NCBI GenBank assembly: GCA_947598155.1
Contig: CANQFC010000001.1
Location: forward strand, 1-64,000
Direction: 5' to 3'
DNA from: an uncultured Clostridia bacterium
GTDB lineage: Bacteria; Bacillota; Clostridia; Oscillospirales; Acutalibacteraceae
Length of the DNA: 64,000 nt
Of the stretch, positions 29,047-37,009 are shown one piece after another (the stretch's first letter is position 1; every line of letters starts with the position of its first letter). The translations under genes and the position numbers were made by a program. The notes under the pieces are model-generated. The model was not told the DNA's origin and did no database searches. It was given only the letters and a program-made list of their open reading frames with translations.

Positions 29047-30782
29047 TGAGAGAAATAAGAAAACAAAAGGGTGTTATCACTGTTCTCGTCTCGTTGATGC
29101 TTGTTTCTGTCCTTTCCCTTGGAACGCTTGTGATTGAAGCGGGACGCTTTCAGGCGGCAAAAAATCAGTTGTCCGACGCCACTATCAGTTCCGGTACTTC
29201 TATGATTGCGGCCTACAATCCGGATCTTTATGATCGTTACGGGTTGCTTTCTATCGACAGTGAAAGATTTACGGAAGCAAGGGCAAAAGAATATTTGGAA
29301 TACAACGCTGATCTTTCTCCCGCCTTCTTGGGAAACAGGGTTTCAAGGCTGTATTCCATTGACAGCATAGAACTGCAGGGAATGTATAATCTGACATATC
29401 CGGCAATTCTCAAGCAGCAGATGCTGTCGAGAGCAAAATATCATGTGATTCCGCAGGACTATGCTCTGAACCTCTACACCATCGACGCGTTCTTTGCGGA
29501 TCTTCAAAACAAATGTGAATATGTCGTAAGCGTTTTGGAGCCGGTTGCAAACGGAACTGTTGCAGCGGGGAGTAATGAGGACGTCGATCCTGCTATGATG
29601 ACCGCTCTCAACTCGCTGTATGAAACCTTCAAGGGCATAAAGAAATACGATGAGCAGTGCAATATCACATTGAACTCGGGAACAGTTTCTCTTCTGCCGA
29701 GCACAACGGGAACAGTAGAAAGTCCCGTTCCGGCCGAGGATGCAGAAACAATTCAAAATACTTTGGCTCATGCGACATCCCTTCTCGGTGGCTCGGCGGC
29801 CAATTTGAGCACCCCGGGGACATTGTTTAGCCAAACCGACGTCAGCTTCAATTCTTCATTTATCGCTGACATGACAGACGGAATCAAGAATGTTGCGAGC
29901 TTGTCTAATCCGAATGTAGCTGCTAAAACTTATGCGGCAGACTGCGTGAATATTGCGAAGGCGATTAACAGTGCAATTGATATGCTTAGTCCGGACAAAG
30001 AAGGAAATCTTCTGTTGAACTCCTATATTTCCGAGTACTTTTCCAACCGAAATTATCTTGTAGACGGATACTCCGGTCCGGGAAAAGGTTCATCGTTTAC
30101 CGGAGAAAATGGAAATTTCGCAGCAGCCTGCGTTGAGTATATTTTTGGCGGGGACACAATCGAAAAATACAATCAAGAGAGTGCATATCATTATATTTTT
30201 GCGATTCGTTTGGTCAGCAATCTTTATGCCGTCTTGACAAATTCTTCGAGCTTTCAGTCGGATAATGCGTATGTGGCGCTTTCTCATATTGCGTGGGCAT
30301 ATTACGAAACTTGCTGTGATATGGAACTGCTGACAACATATACTGCATCTGTCCCGATGAATAAATATAATATGATTCTGAACGTCAATGCGCCGGAAGC
30401 ATCTGAGTCAGCTTTTGCATCGAGGGATTTTGTCGGAGCCATGAAACGTCTCGGAATTTTTGATGAGTCTAGAACGGAAGCACAGTTCCGGGTCTCGGGC
30501 GTTGACAGTTATTCTTACAGAGACTCGTTGGCTTTGGCTCTGTGGTTTGTTCCCAATTCCGTGAAAATGATGCGAACGGCGGATCTGATACAGCTTGAGA
30601 TGAGATATCGTGAACAATATGTTGAGTTAAAAGGCGCAACCTTCCTGATGAGCGAGCAAAATACATATTGCCGAATAAAATGCACTGCGAAACTGAATTC
30701 CATTCTTCCAATCGTTTCGCTTGGGTCAAACAGTGGTGTCAATGGGATTGCGTTCACAAGCATTAAATATGTAGGTTATTAA
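29043..30782 (+). CDS. Large Tad-associated pseudopilin (DUF5702-like)
   Basis: The 579-residue protein starts KQKGVITVLVSLMLVSVLSL, a pilin-like helix beginning after Gly. Then come VIEAGRFQAAKNQLSDA and LYDRYGLLSID, the pattern I associate with DUF5702/TadG-like proteins of Firmicute Tad clusters. The family name is from memory. The remainder is a long extracellular domain. It may be a minor pilin or an assembly factor at the pilus base. ATG start overlaps the previous stop (ATGA). Confidence 0.82.
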   Translation: MMREIRKQKGVITVLVSLMLVSVLSLGTLVIEAGRFQAAKNQLSDATISSGTSMIAAYNPDLYDRYGLLSIDSERFTEARAKEYLEYNADLSPAFLGNRVSRLYSIDSIELQGMYNLTYPAILKQQMLSRAKYHVIPQDYALNLYTIDAFFADLQNKCEYVVSVLEPVANGTVAAGSNEDVDPAMMTALNSLYETFKGIKKYDEQCNITLNSGTVSLLPSTTGTVESPVPAEDAETIQNTLAHATSLLGGSAANLSTPGTLFSQTDVSFNSSFIADMTDGIKNVASLSNPNVAAKTYAADCVNIAKAINSAIDMLSPDKEGNLLLNSYISEYFSNRNYLVDGYSGPGKGSSFTGENGNFAAACVEYIFGGDTIEKYNQESAYHYIFAIRLVSNLYAVLTNSSSFQSDNAYVALSHIAWAYYETCCDMELLTTYTASVPMNKYNMILNVNAPEASESAFASRDFVGAMKRLGIFDESRTEAQFRVSGVDSYSYRDSLALALWFVPNSVKMMRTADLIQLEMRYREQYVELKGATFLMSEQNTYCRIKCTAKLNSILPIVSLGSNSGVNGIAFTSIKYVGY

Positions 30783-30798
30783 TTAGAGGTTGATGGAT

Positions 30799-32754
30799 AT
30801 GAGAAAAAGAGAGCGTGGAATACTGTCAGTCGAGGCGTCAATTGTATTGACGTTTATGACTCTGTTTGTTCTATTTTTATACAGTTTTATCAGGGTATAT
30901 CGCGCCGAAAACATGGTCAGCCATGCAACATTGCAGGCGGCGGACGCCATGGCTCTCGAGTCATATCTCCGTGAAAACGCGTTGGATGATCAGATGGACG
31001 ATGTTGTTTATCTCGCCAATCGTCTGACCGGTGCCACTGCTTTAGACGCGGAAAATTTTGAAAGTTTGAGATCGGCAAATGTCTCGACAATTGCGAAAGA
31101 AAAGTTTATAGCAGCTGTTTCAAATACAGAGGCAAATACAAATATAATTCTTATGAATTATGGGGTAAAGGACGGACTTTCCGGTATTGATTTTTCAACT
31201 TCTACGGTCGACTTGGAGCACGACGATGTGATCGTAAATGTTTCTTATACCCTGAAAATGCAGTTCCCGATTTTTGGCGCAACCGAGCTGTCTGTTACAA
31301 AGTCGGCCAAGGCCAAGACGTTTGGGGAAATATTATTTGAAATTACCGCCGAGCCGGAAGATCCGAATATGGGTTCAACCAGCGGAAGCGGAAACTATCA
31401 GCATGGGACGACGGTTCAGATCACCGCCCATCCAAATTACGGCTATAAGTTTGTAAAATGGGATGATGGGAATACCGATAATCCGAGAACTGTTCCCGTG
31501 ACGGACGCACAAAAATACATTGCTATTTTCGAGGCTGACAGCTTTGGCATTACCACGCAGGTTTCTCCGGTCGGGGCCGGCACAGCAACAGGAGCCGGAA
31601 CCTATACGTATCTGACCACGGCAAATTTGAATGCCACCGCAAATCCCGGGTATCATTTTGTCAACTGGTCTGTCTACAAGCATAAGGACAGCACGACTTT
31701 ACTTGTATCTGATCCGAGTGTTTCACAGACGGTGGATCAGAGTTATACTTACACAGCGAAATTTAAACCAAATACTTATAATATATCAGTTGAATATGAT
31801 TGCCAATATGGGACGCCGAATGTGTCTGTTACAGAAGATAATAATTCCACAAATAGAGGGAAATCAATTGCAGTACAATACGGGAATCGCGTAATATTAA
31901 GTGCATCACAAGTTGACGGAAATACTTTTAAAGGATGGAAAATTAAAGGCAGCAATTCAATTTTTTCGACGAATTCGTCTGTTAATGTTCCTGTCCCGAT
32001 AGGTGGTGCTACATATGTTGCTGTCTACGAGGTTAATTTGTCAATATCACTTTCTGCGGGGGAAACAAATAAGCACAGCATGGTATTCACAGCAACAACA
32101 ACGCCATCTAATGCTATTGTTCAATGGAAATTTAGCGGAAATCAAGATTATTATACACTGACAGTATCGCCGGATACTCACAAAGCGACCATTGTAATAA
32201 ACGATGCGAAAATTGATTTTTCATCTTTGTCGGTTTCGAGAAGTAGTTGGGATGAAACAGTAGATGGTGGTACTGTGGCACACATAACAGGCACTGTGTT
32301 TTCCGAGGTGACAATCACCGCAAATATAAAGAATCAACCATCTGTTAATGCGAAAAAAACGGTAGTGATAGAGCCGACCGCACAAGTTTTCTATTATATG
32401 TATCGAAAAAATGGTACGAGTGATTACAGATATTATTACAACGGGGCACTGAGTCACCCATGGAATACTTACACAAAATCTGTCGGTTGTTTTCACAGGA
32501 TTTGGAGTGTCAAATATTCTGATTTTGTCAAATCAAAGACAACAGCAAGTGGAGCACTCTTCAAAAAAATAAGTGGATCAGACGATCAACATGGTCGTAA
32601 TAAGGCAAGCATTCCTGCACACCAGATACATTGTCCTAAAGAGTTAGTTGGAGGATACGGTATGACTGTGCTTGCATATCAAAATGGGAGCATAAAGGGA
32701 GAAATAAAACCCGGTGGAGGTTATTATGATTATTATTTCTCAAGAGTAAAATAA
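30799..32754 (+). CDS. TadE-like pseudopilin with InlB-type repeats and AT-rich tail
   Basis: About 651 residues. ERGILSVEASIVLTFMTLF is a TadE-like pilin start. After a pilin body to about 170 come two or three divergent InlB-type repeats marked by GYKFVKWDDG, GYHFVNWSVY and YTAKFKPN. An aromatic-rich tail follows (YRYYYNGALSHPWNTYT). The DNA turns AT-rich at about 31770, as in the pseudopilin at 26798. ATG 30799 fits the AGAGG site better than TTG 30790 or ATG 30793. Probably a minor, tip-displayed pilin. Confidence 0.82.
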   Translation: MRKRERGILSVEASIVLTFMTLFVLFLYSFIRVYRAENMVSHATLQAADAMALESYLRENALDDQMDDVVYLANRLTGATALDAENFESLRSANVSTIAKEKFIAAVSNTEANTNIILMNYGVKDGLSGIDFSTSTVDLEHDDVIVNVSYTLKMQFPIFGATELSVTKSAKAKTFGEILFEITAEPEDPNMGSTSGSGNYQHGTTVQITAHPNYGYKFVKWDDGNTDNPRTVPVTDAQKYIAIFEADSFGITTQVSPVGAGTATGAGTYTYLTTANLNATANPGYHFVNWSVYKHKDSTTLLVSDPSVSQTVDQSYTYTAKFKPNTYNISVEYDCQYGTPNVSVTEDNNSTNRGKSIAVQYGNRVILSASQVDGNTFKGWKIKGSNSIFSTNSSVNVPVPIGGATYVAVYEVNLSISLSAGETNKHSMVFTATTTPSNAIVQWKFSGNQDYYTLTVSPDTHKATIVINDAKIDFSSLSVSRSSWDETVDGGTVAHITGTVFSEVTITANIKNQPSVNAKKTVVIEPTAQVFYYMYRKNGTSDYRYYYNGALSHPWNTYTKSVGCFHRIWSVKYSDFVKSKTTASGALFKKISGSDDQHGRNKASIPAHQIHCPKELVGGYGMTVLAYQNGSIKGEIKPGGGYYDYYFSRVK

Positions 32755-32775
32755 AATCAAAGAGGAGAAATTGAA

Positions 32776-34458
32776 ATGAATTTCAAATACGAAACTCAAG
32801 GGGCCATTACATATCTGGTGTGTGAGCTTGAACCCGCAGATCAGCTTGACAACCTTACGCTTGGAATGCTGACGAACAATCATATAAATGGACTGGCGCC
32901 TGTTCTTTATACCGAAATGGACGGTCATCGATTCTTAAAGTACAACATTTCCGCCAAAGTTGCTGTAAACCAGTTTTTCAGCGGAAGTATGAATAAACAG
33001 AGAGCGATGCATGCGTTTCAAAGCATTCTAAATGCTTTGTGTTCGGCCGATGAGTACATGATCGATCAGAACTGTTTTTCGGTCAATCCGGAGCATGTAT
33101 TCCTAAATGTATCCAATTGCGAGGCGGCGTTGGTGTGTATTCCGGTTGCGACTGAAAGAAAAATCAATACAGAAGCTGCTGCATTATTTAAGCAGATCAT
33201 ATTTAATACACAATTTGATCCAAACGAGGATTCCGGATATATCACACAGATAATTTCGTATTTGAACAGTGGTTCCAACTTTACCGTTTACGGTTTCCGC
33301 GATTTGGTTCAGCGTGTTGTAAGTGGAGTATCGACTCCTGCACAGTTAGCCTCTCAAATGCAGCAGCCAACGCCTCCTCCGCAGAGTAATCCTGTCGCTC
33401 CGCCTGTTTCTTCGTTTGATTCGACAATATCAATCGATGATATGTCGGCATCTATGGGGGAACGCCCTCAACATCCTGTGAATCAGGGGACTTCCGTTGT
33501 AAATCGACAGCCGATTCAGCCTCAACCGCAGATCAGACGGCCCGTTCCTGTTCAGCCGGCGCAATCTCAATCTCAGATTCAAAAGCCGGTCATGCCACAA
33601 TCTCCTCCTGCCGTTCCGAGACCGCAGGCTCCCACACCCAATGCCGGTGTCCAGAGACCGCCGGTTCAGAATGGCCCCGGTTTTGCGATTCCCGGGCAGA
33701 GCAATCTCGGTTTTGCTGTCCCGGGGCAGAAAAAGCCGGTTGCCAATGCTGTGCCCGCACAGCAGCCGCCGCAGCCCCAACAGCCCGGTCGGGCTAACGC
33801 AGGTGCCCAGGGCGACAAGAAAATGTCGTTTTTTGGGCTTATGATGCACTATAGCAAAGAAAACGCGGCGTTATATAAAGCGCAAAAAGAGGCCGACAAA
33901 GGTCAATCAAAGCAAAAACCTGCAAAGCCTCCAAAACAACCGAAACAGTCAAAGCAACCTCAGATGCAGCAGATGCCGGGGCAGCGGCCGGGTTATCCGC
34001 CGCAACCTGGAGCTTCTTTAAATGCCATGCCCGGACAGCCTGTCGTGCCTCAGGAGACCAGACCTCCCGTTCAGCCTATACCGGTGCAAAACAGTTTTAA
34101 CGAAACGACTGTGTTGAGTGCAATAGGCGGGGAAACGACGGTTTTGAACGAGGCATCTATATCGAGCGGCCCTTACCTTACCAGAATTAAGACGGGCGAG
34201 CGCGTCTATATCAATAAGCCTGTGTTTAGGATCGGTAAGGAAAAGAGCTATGTCGATTTCTTTATTGCAGATAATACCGCAATCAGCCGCAGCCATTGCA
34301 ATATTCACTGTGAAAACGGATCGTACTTTATTGAAGATACCAACTCCACGAACCATACATATATCAATGGGAAAATTATCAACAGTAATGTAAAGGTCAA
34401 GCTTTCCAACGGTGATAAAATTCGTCTGGCAAACGAGGACTTTACGTTCTCGATTTAA
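32776..34458 (+). CDS. FHA-domain protein with N-terminal DUF6382-like domain
   Basis: The 560-residue soluble protein has three parts. Residues 1-190 match the DUF6382 pattern (TYLVCEL, LGMLTNNHINGL, KYNISAKV, MIDQN), a name recalled from memory. Residues about 195-440 are a Pro/Gln-rich linker. Residues about 468-560 are an FHA domain with FRIGKEKSYVDF, ISRSHCNI, NSTNHTYING and NGDKIRL. Just before the FHA domain are two ETTVL motifs (443-447, 453-457), as in GarA-type proteins where a phosphorylated N-terminal Thr is bound by the FHA. It is the likely phospho-reader of the island kinases. Confidence 0.92.
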   Translation: MNFKYETQGAITYLVCELEPADQLDNLTLGMLTNNHINGLAPVLYTEMDGHRFLKYNISAKVAVNQFFSGSMNKQRAMHAFQSILNALCSADEYMIDQNCFSVNPEHVFLNVSNCEAALVCIPVATERKINTEAAALFKQIIFNTQFDPNEDSGYITQIISYLNSGSNFTVYGFRDLVQRVVSGVSTPAQLASQMQQPTPPPQSNPVAPPVSSFDSTISIDDMSASMGERPQHPVNQGTSVVNRQPIQPQPQIRRPVPVQPAQSQSQIQKPVMPQSPPAVPRPQAPTPNAGVQRPPVQNGPGFAIPGQSNLGFAVPGQKKPVANAVPAQQPPQPQQPGRANAGAQGDKKMSFFGLMMHYSKENAALYKAQKEADKGQSKQKPAKPPKQPKQSKQPQMQQMPGQRPGYPPQPGASLNAMPGQPVVPQETRPPVQPIPVQNSFNETTVLSAIGGETTVLNEASISSGPYLTRIKTGERVYINKPVFRIGKEKSYVDFFIADNTAISRSHCNIHCENGSYFIEDTNSTNHTYINGKIINSNVKVKLSNGDKIRLANEDFTFSI

Positions 34459-34500
34459 GACGTTGATCAGGCGGCAGGTTGTCAGGTGGGAGAGTAGTAT

Positions 34501-35565
34501 ATGAACGAGTATTTACAAAACAAACTGAATGAGGTCGTTGCCACAAACAACATTGCTTTTATGTTGAACAACAATAACGATTTCTCTGTGACCGGCTATA
34601 AAGTAATGCAAAATCAAACGGGAGCCGGTCTGCTTCCCTGTGCAAAGCTCATGTATAACGGGAAGGTTAAACTTGTTTATATGGTTGGCAACTACAAGCC
34701 GCTTTCCTTCGCTGTGACGCGCTTTGGCGTCAATGAATTGAATGCTATTATCTTCAATCTTGTTCAGAAGGCAATTGAGATTCAGGGCAACGGCTTTTTT
34801 AGGGCCGAGAATCTTGAACTTGACTTTGATAAGATTTTTGTTGATATGAGCGATTACTCTGTGCATTTGATTTACTTCCCGATTGTGACAGGGAACACTG
34901 GAAAAATCTCAAACTTTGACAGCGAGTTTAGAATTGCTCTGATCAATTTGTTTAATAGCTTTCCTGTGTTTACAGCACCGCAATTTCAAAGATTATGCAG
35001 CGATTTATCAAACGGGTCCATGACAATCGGACTTATCTTTAAGAGACTGCAAGATAATATCAATGGTAACTATGGCGCAGGGGTCAATAACGGTTATTCC
35101 GCAAATCAAAACGATTATGGCGGGCAGCAATTTTATCCTAATCAACGACAGAACGGCTTTGCACAGCAAGATTATATAAATCAACAGCAATTTGGGCAAC
35201 AAGCATTCAACGGCGGCGGAGAATATGTCAATCAGGGATTTCAGCAACCTTTGCCGGCTCCGCAACCAACACTGCTTTTTCAGGCAATCGGCTCTCCTGT
35301 GCCGGTGAATCTCAGCATTACAGAACCCGAATACTTGATCGGTAAAAATCCTTCGATAGTGAACGGAGCAGTAACACACAATCCGGCAATCAGCAGAGTT
35401 CACTGTAAAATTTCATATACGAACGGCAAGTATTATTTGACAGACATGGGGAGCGCGAATGGCACGTTCCTAAACCAAAGCAGATTGAACAAGCAAGAAA
35501 CACGCGAGCTTCACAACGGCGATTATGTTCGGTTGGCAAACAGCGATTTTATAGTTTCATTTTAA
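34501..35565 (+). CDS. Second FHA-domain protein, DUF6382-like
   Basis: The 354-residue protein repeats the layout of its neighbour. An N-terminal DUF6382-like domain (about 1-185; FFRAENLELDFDKIFVDMS) is followed by a Gln/Asn-rich linker (about 190-255) and a C-terminal FHA domain (about 262-354; YLIGKNPSIVNG, ISRVHCKI, SANGTFLNQ, NGDYVRL). It has no TTVL motif, so it may read phosphates on other proteins. ATG follows GGGAGAG. Tandem duplication with divergence from the gene at 32776 is likely. Confidence 0.9.
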   Translation: MNEYLQNKLNEVVATNNIAFMLNNNNDFSVTGYKVMQNQTGAGLLPCAKLMYNGKVKLVYMVGNYKPLSFAVTRFGVNELNAIIFNLVQKAIEIQGNGFFRAENLELDFDKIFVDMSDYSVHLIYFPIVTGNTGKISNFDSEFRIALINLFNSFPVFTAPQFQRLCSDLSNGSMTIGLIFKRLQDNINGNYGAGVNNGYSANQNDYGGQQFYPNQRQNGFAQQDYINQQQFGQQAFNGGGEYVNQGFQQPLPAPQPTLLFQAIGSPVPVNLSITEPEYLIGKNPSIVNGAVTHNPAISRVHCKISYTNGKYYLTDMGSANGTFLNQSRLNKQETRELHNGDYVRLANSDFIVSF

Positions 35566-35583
35566 CGAGAGGAGGATAGGTTA

Positions 35584-36633
35584 ATGAACAGACCACTTAT
35601 AGTCTTGGCAGATACAGATGCAACTTATCTTATTCCGTTAGAAGAGAAACTCACCGAAGAACTGTTTGGACAAGCCGATTTGGAGGTCATAACAGATCAG
35701 GGATATTTCACGAATTATTTTGCAAGCCCGAAAACAATAGATACACTGATTGTGTCGGAGCACTTGTTCTCTGTGAAATTGAAGAAACATAACATCGCAA
35801 ATGTTTTTGTCTTATGCGAGGATAATTCGGACGATGCGGGAACCGATAATGTCACGAAGATTTTTAAATACTCTAGCACGAAGGAAATTTACAATCAAAT
35901 AATTTTTAAAAATAAAGATATCATCAGATCTCAGGCTGTTCAAAAGGAGACTAAAATAATCGTTGTTACTTCCGCTATCGGCGGATCCGGAAAGACAACG
36001 GTTGCCATGGCTCTTTCGGCAAGTCTTGCGAGAAATCACAAAAGAGTTTTGTTTATCAGCCTTGATACCATGCAGGGCTTTTCGTACTATTTAGGGAATA
36101 AATCTTCAACGCCGAGCGGAATATCGAAAGCTGCTGCCGCGCCGGAAGATAAACTGTTCGGCAGCATCATGCCCTATGTTAGAAACGAGGGGTATTATTA
36201 TCTTCCTCCGTTTAGTCGCAATATTGTTTCGATAGGTCTTGATTACGGGTTCTATGGTAAGTTGGTCAGTGCCGCAAAAAAGTCAAAGGAATATGATTAT
36301 ATCGTCGTTGATACGTGCCTCGAATTTGATGATACAAGGGCAGATATCATTCAAAAGGCCGATAAGGTGATTATGATCGTATTGCAGGATCTGGTGTCTA
36401 CTGCCAAGACGGAATTTATGATTCAGAATATTGACTGTCGGAATACAGAAAAATTTGTCTTTGTCTGCAATAAATTCAGAAGAGAAGTCAACAACGATTA
36501 TATAAACAGCTCTATAGGGCAACAGTTCATCATTTCCGAGTATGTGGATGAACTGTCAGCTCACGCCAACGAGACATTAGATGATTTTGCCGATTTAAAA
36601 GGAATCAGAAATATGGGATATGTACTGAGCTGA
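35584..36633 (+). CDS. Second CpaE/MinD-like ATPase
   Basis: The 349-residue protein has an N-terminal pseudo-receiver domain and a C-terminal ParA/MinD-like ATPase with Walker A GGSGKTT (133-139) and DYIVVDTCL. Unlike the TadZ-like protein at 21583 it keeps the GKT lysine, so it can probably bind and hydrolyse ATP. It ends operon C, next to the type VII operon, and could position either machine. ATG follows GAGGAGGA. Confidence 0.9.
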   Translation: MNRPLIVLADTDATYLIPLEEKLTEELFGQADLEVITDQGYFTNYFASPKTIDTLIVSEHLFSVKLKKHNIANVFVLCEDNSDDAGTDNVTKIFKYSSTKEIYNQIIFKNKDIIRSQAVQKETKIIVVTSAIGGSGKTTVAMALSASLARNHKRVLFISLDTMQGFSYYLGNKSSTPSGISKAAAAPEDKLFGSIMPYVRNEGYYYLPPFSRNIVSIGLDYGFYGKLVSAAKKSKEYDYIVVDTCLEFDDTRADIIQKADKVIMIVLQDLVSTAKTEFMIQNIDCRNTEKFVFVCNKFRREVNNDYINSSIGQQFIISEYVDELSAHANETLDDFADLKGIRNMGYVLS

Positions 36634-36645
36634 TTTCAAGACCGG

Positions 36646-36708
36646 TTTTTACAAAAAAGGTTTCGTTTTTGACATAGCTCCCTATTTTTCAAGTTTAAGT
36701 GATAGAAT
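36646..36708 (+). promoter_or_regulatory. LytTR-type repeat and promoter of operon D (site 4 of 4)
   Basis: TTTTTACA (36646-36653) and TTTTGACA (36667-36674) are 21 bp apart. TAGAAT at 36703-36708 starts 36 bp after the second copy. It begins 12 bases after the preceding stop and should drive the EsaB-EssC operon. This puts type VII genes under the same control as the Tad genes. Confidence 0.78.
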
Positions 36709-36745
36709 TAATCTCGGAAGTTCAGTTAAAAAGCAGGTGACTTTC

Positions 36746-36997
36746 ATGAACGAAAAAGCAATTGTGATTTTCAATATCGTCAATCGAAATTTTCAGATCG
36801 ATTTAGAGATTCCGTTAAATATATCCGCCAACGAATTGGTAACAGCTCTTAATGCTGCGTATGAGCTTGGCATAGATACGACAGACGTTAAGAACTGTTA
36901 TTTGAAAGCGGAGAATCCGATCGCATTATTAAAAGGAAACCGAATGCTTTCAGAATTTGGCGTTCGAAACGGTACCGTAATATATTTTACTGATTAA
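36746..36997 (+). CDS. EsaB/YukD-like ubiquitin-fold protein
   Basis: This 83-residue protein matches the size and pattern of YukD/EsaB, the small ubiquitin-like component of T7SSb. It has a beta-rich N-terminus with FQIDLEIPLNISANELV and a C-terminal LLKGNRMLSEFGVRNGT. YukD-type proteins bind or regulate the secretion core. ATG 36746 is preferred, with GCAGGTG seven bases upstream. The in-frame GTG at 36737 is too close to it. EssC begins 12 bases downstream, the classic pairing. Confidence 0.88.
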   Translation: MNEKAIVIFNIVNRNFQIDLEIPLNISANELVTALNAAYELGIDTTDVKNCYLKAENPIALLKGNRMLSEFGVRNGTVIYFTD

Positions 36998-37009
36998 GGA
37001 GGTTGTGAC

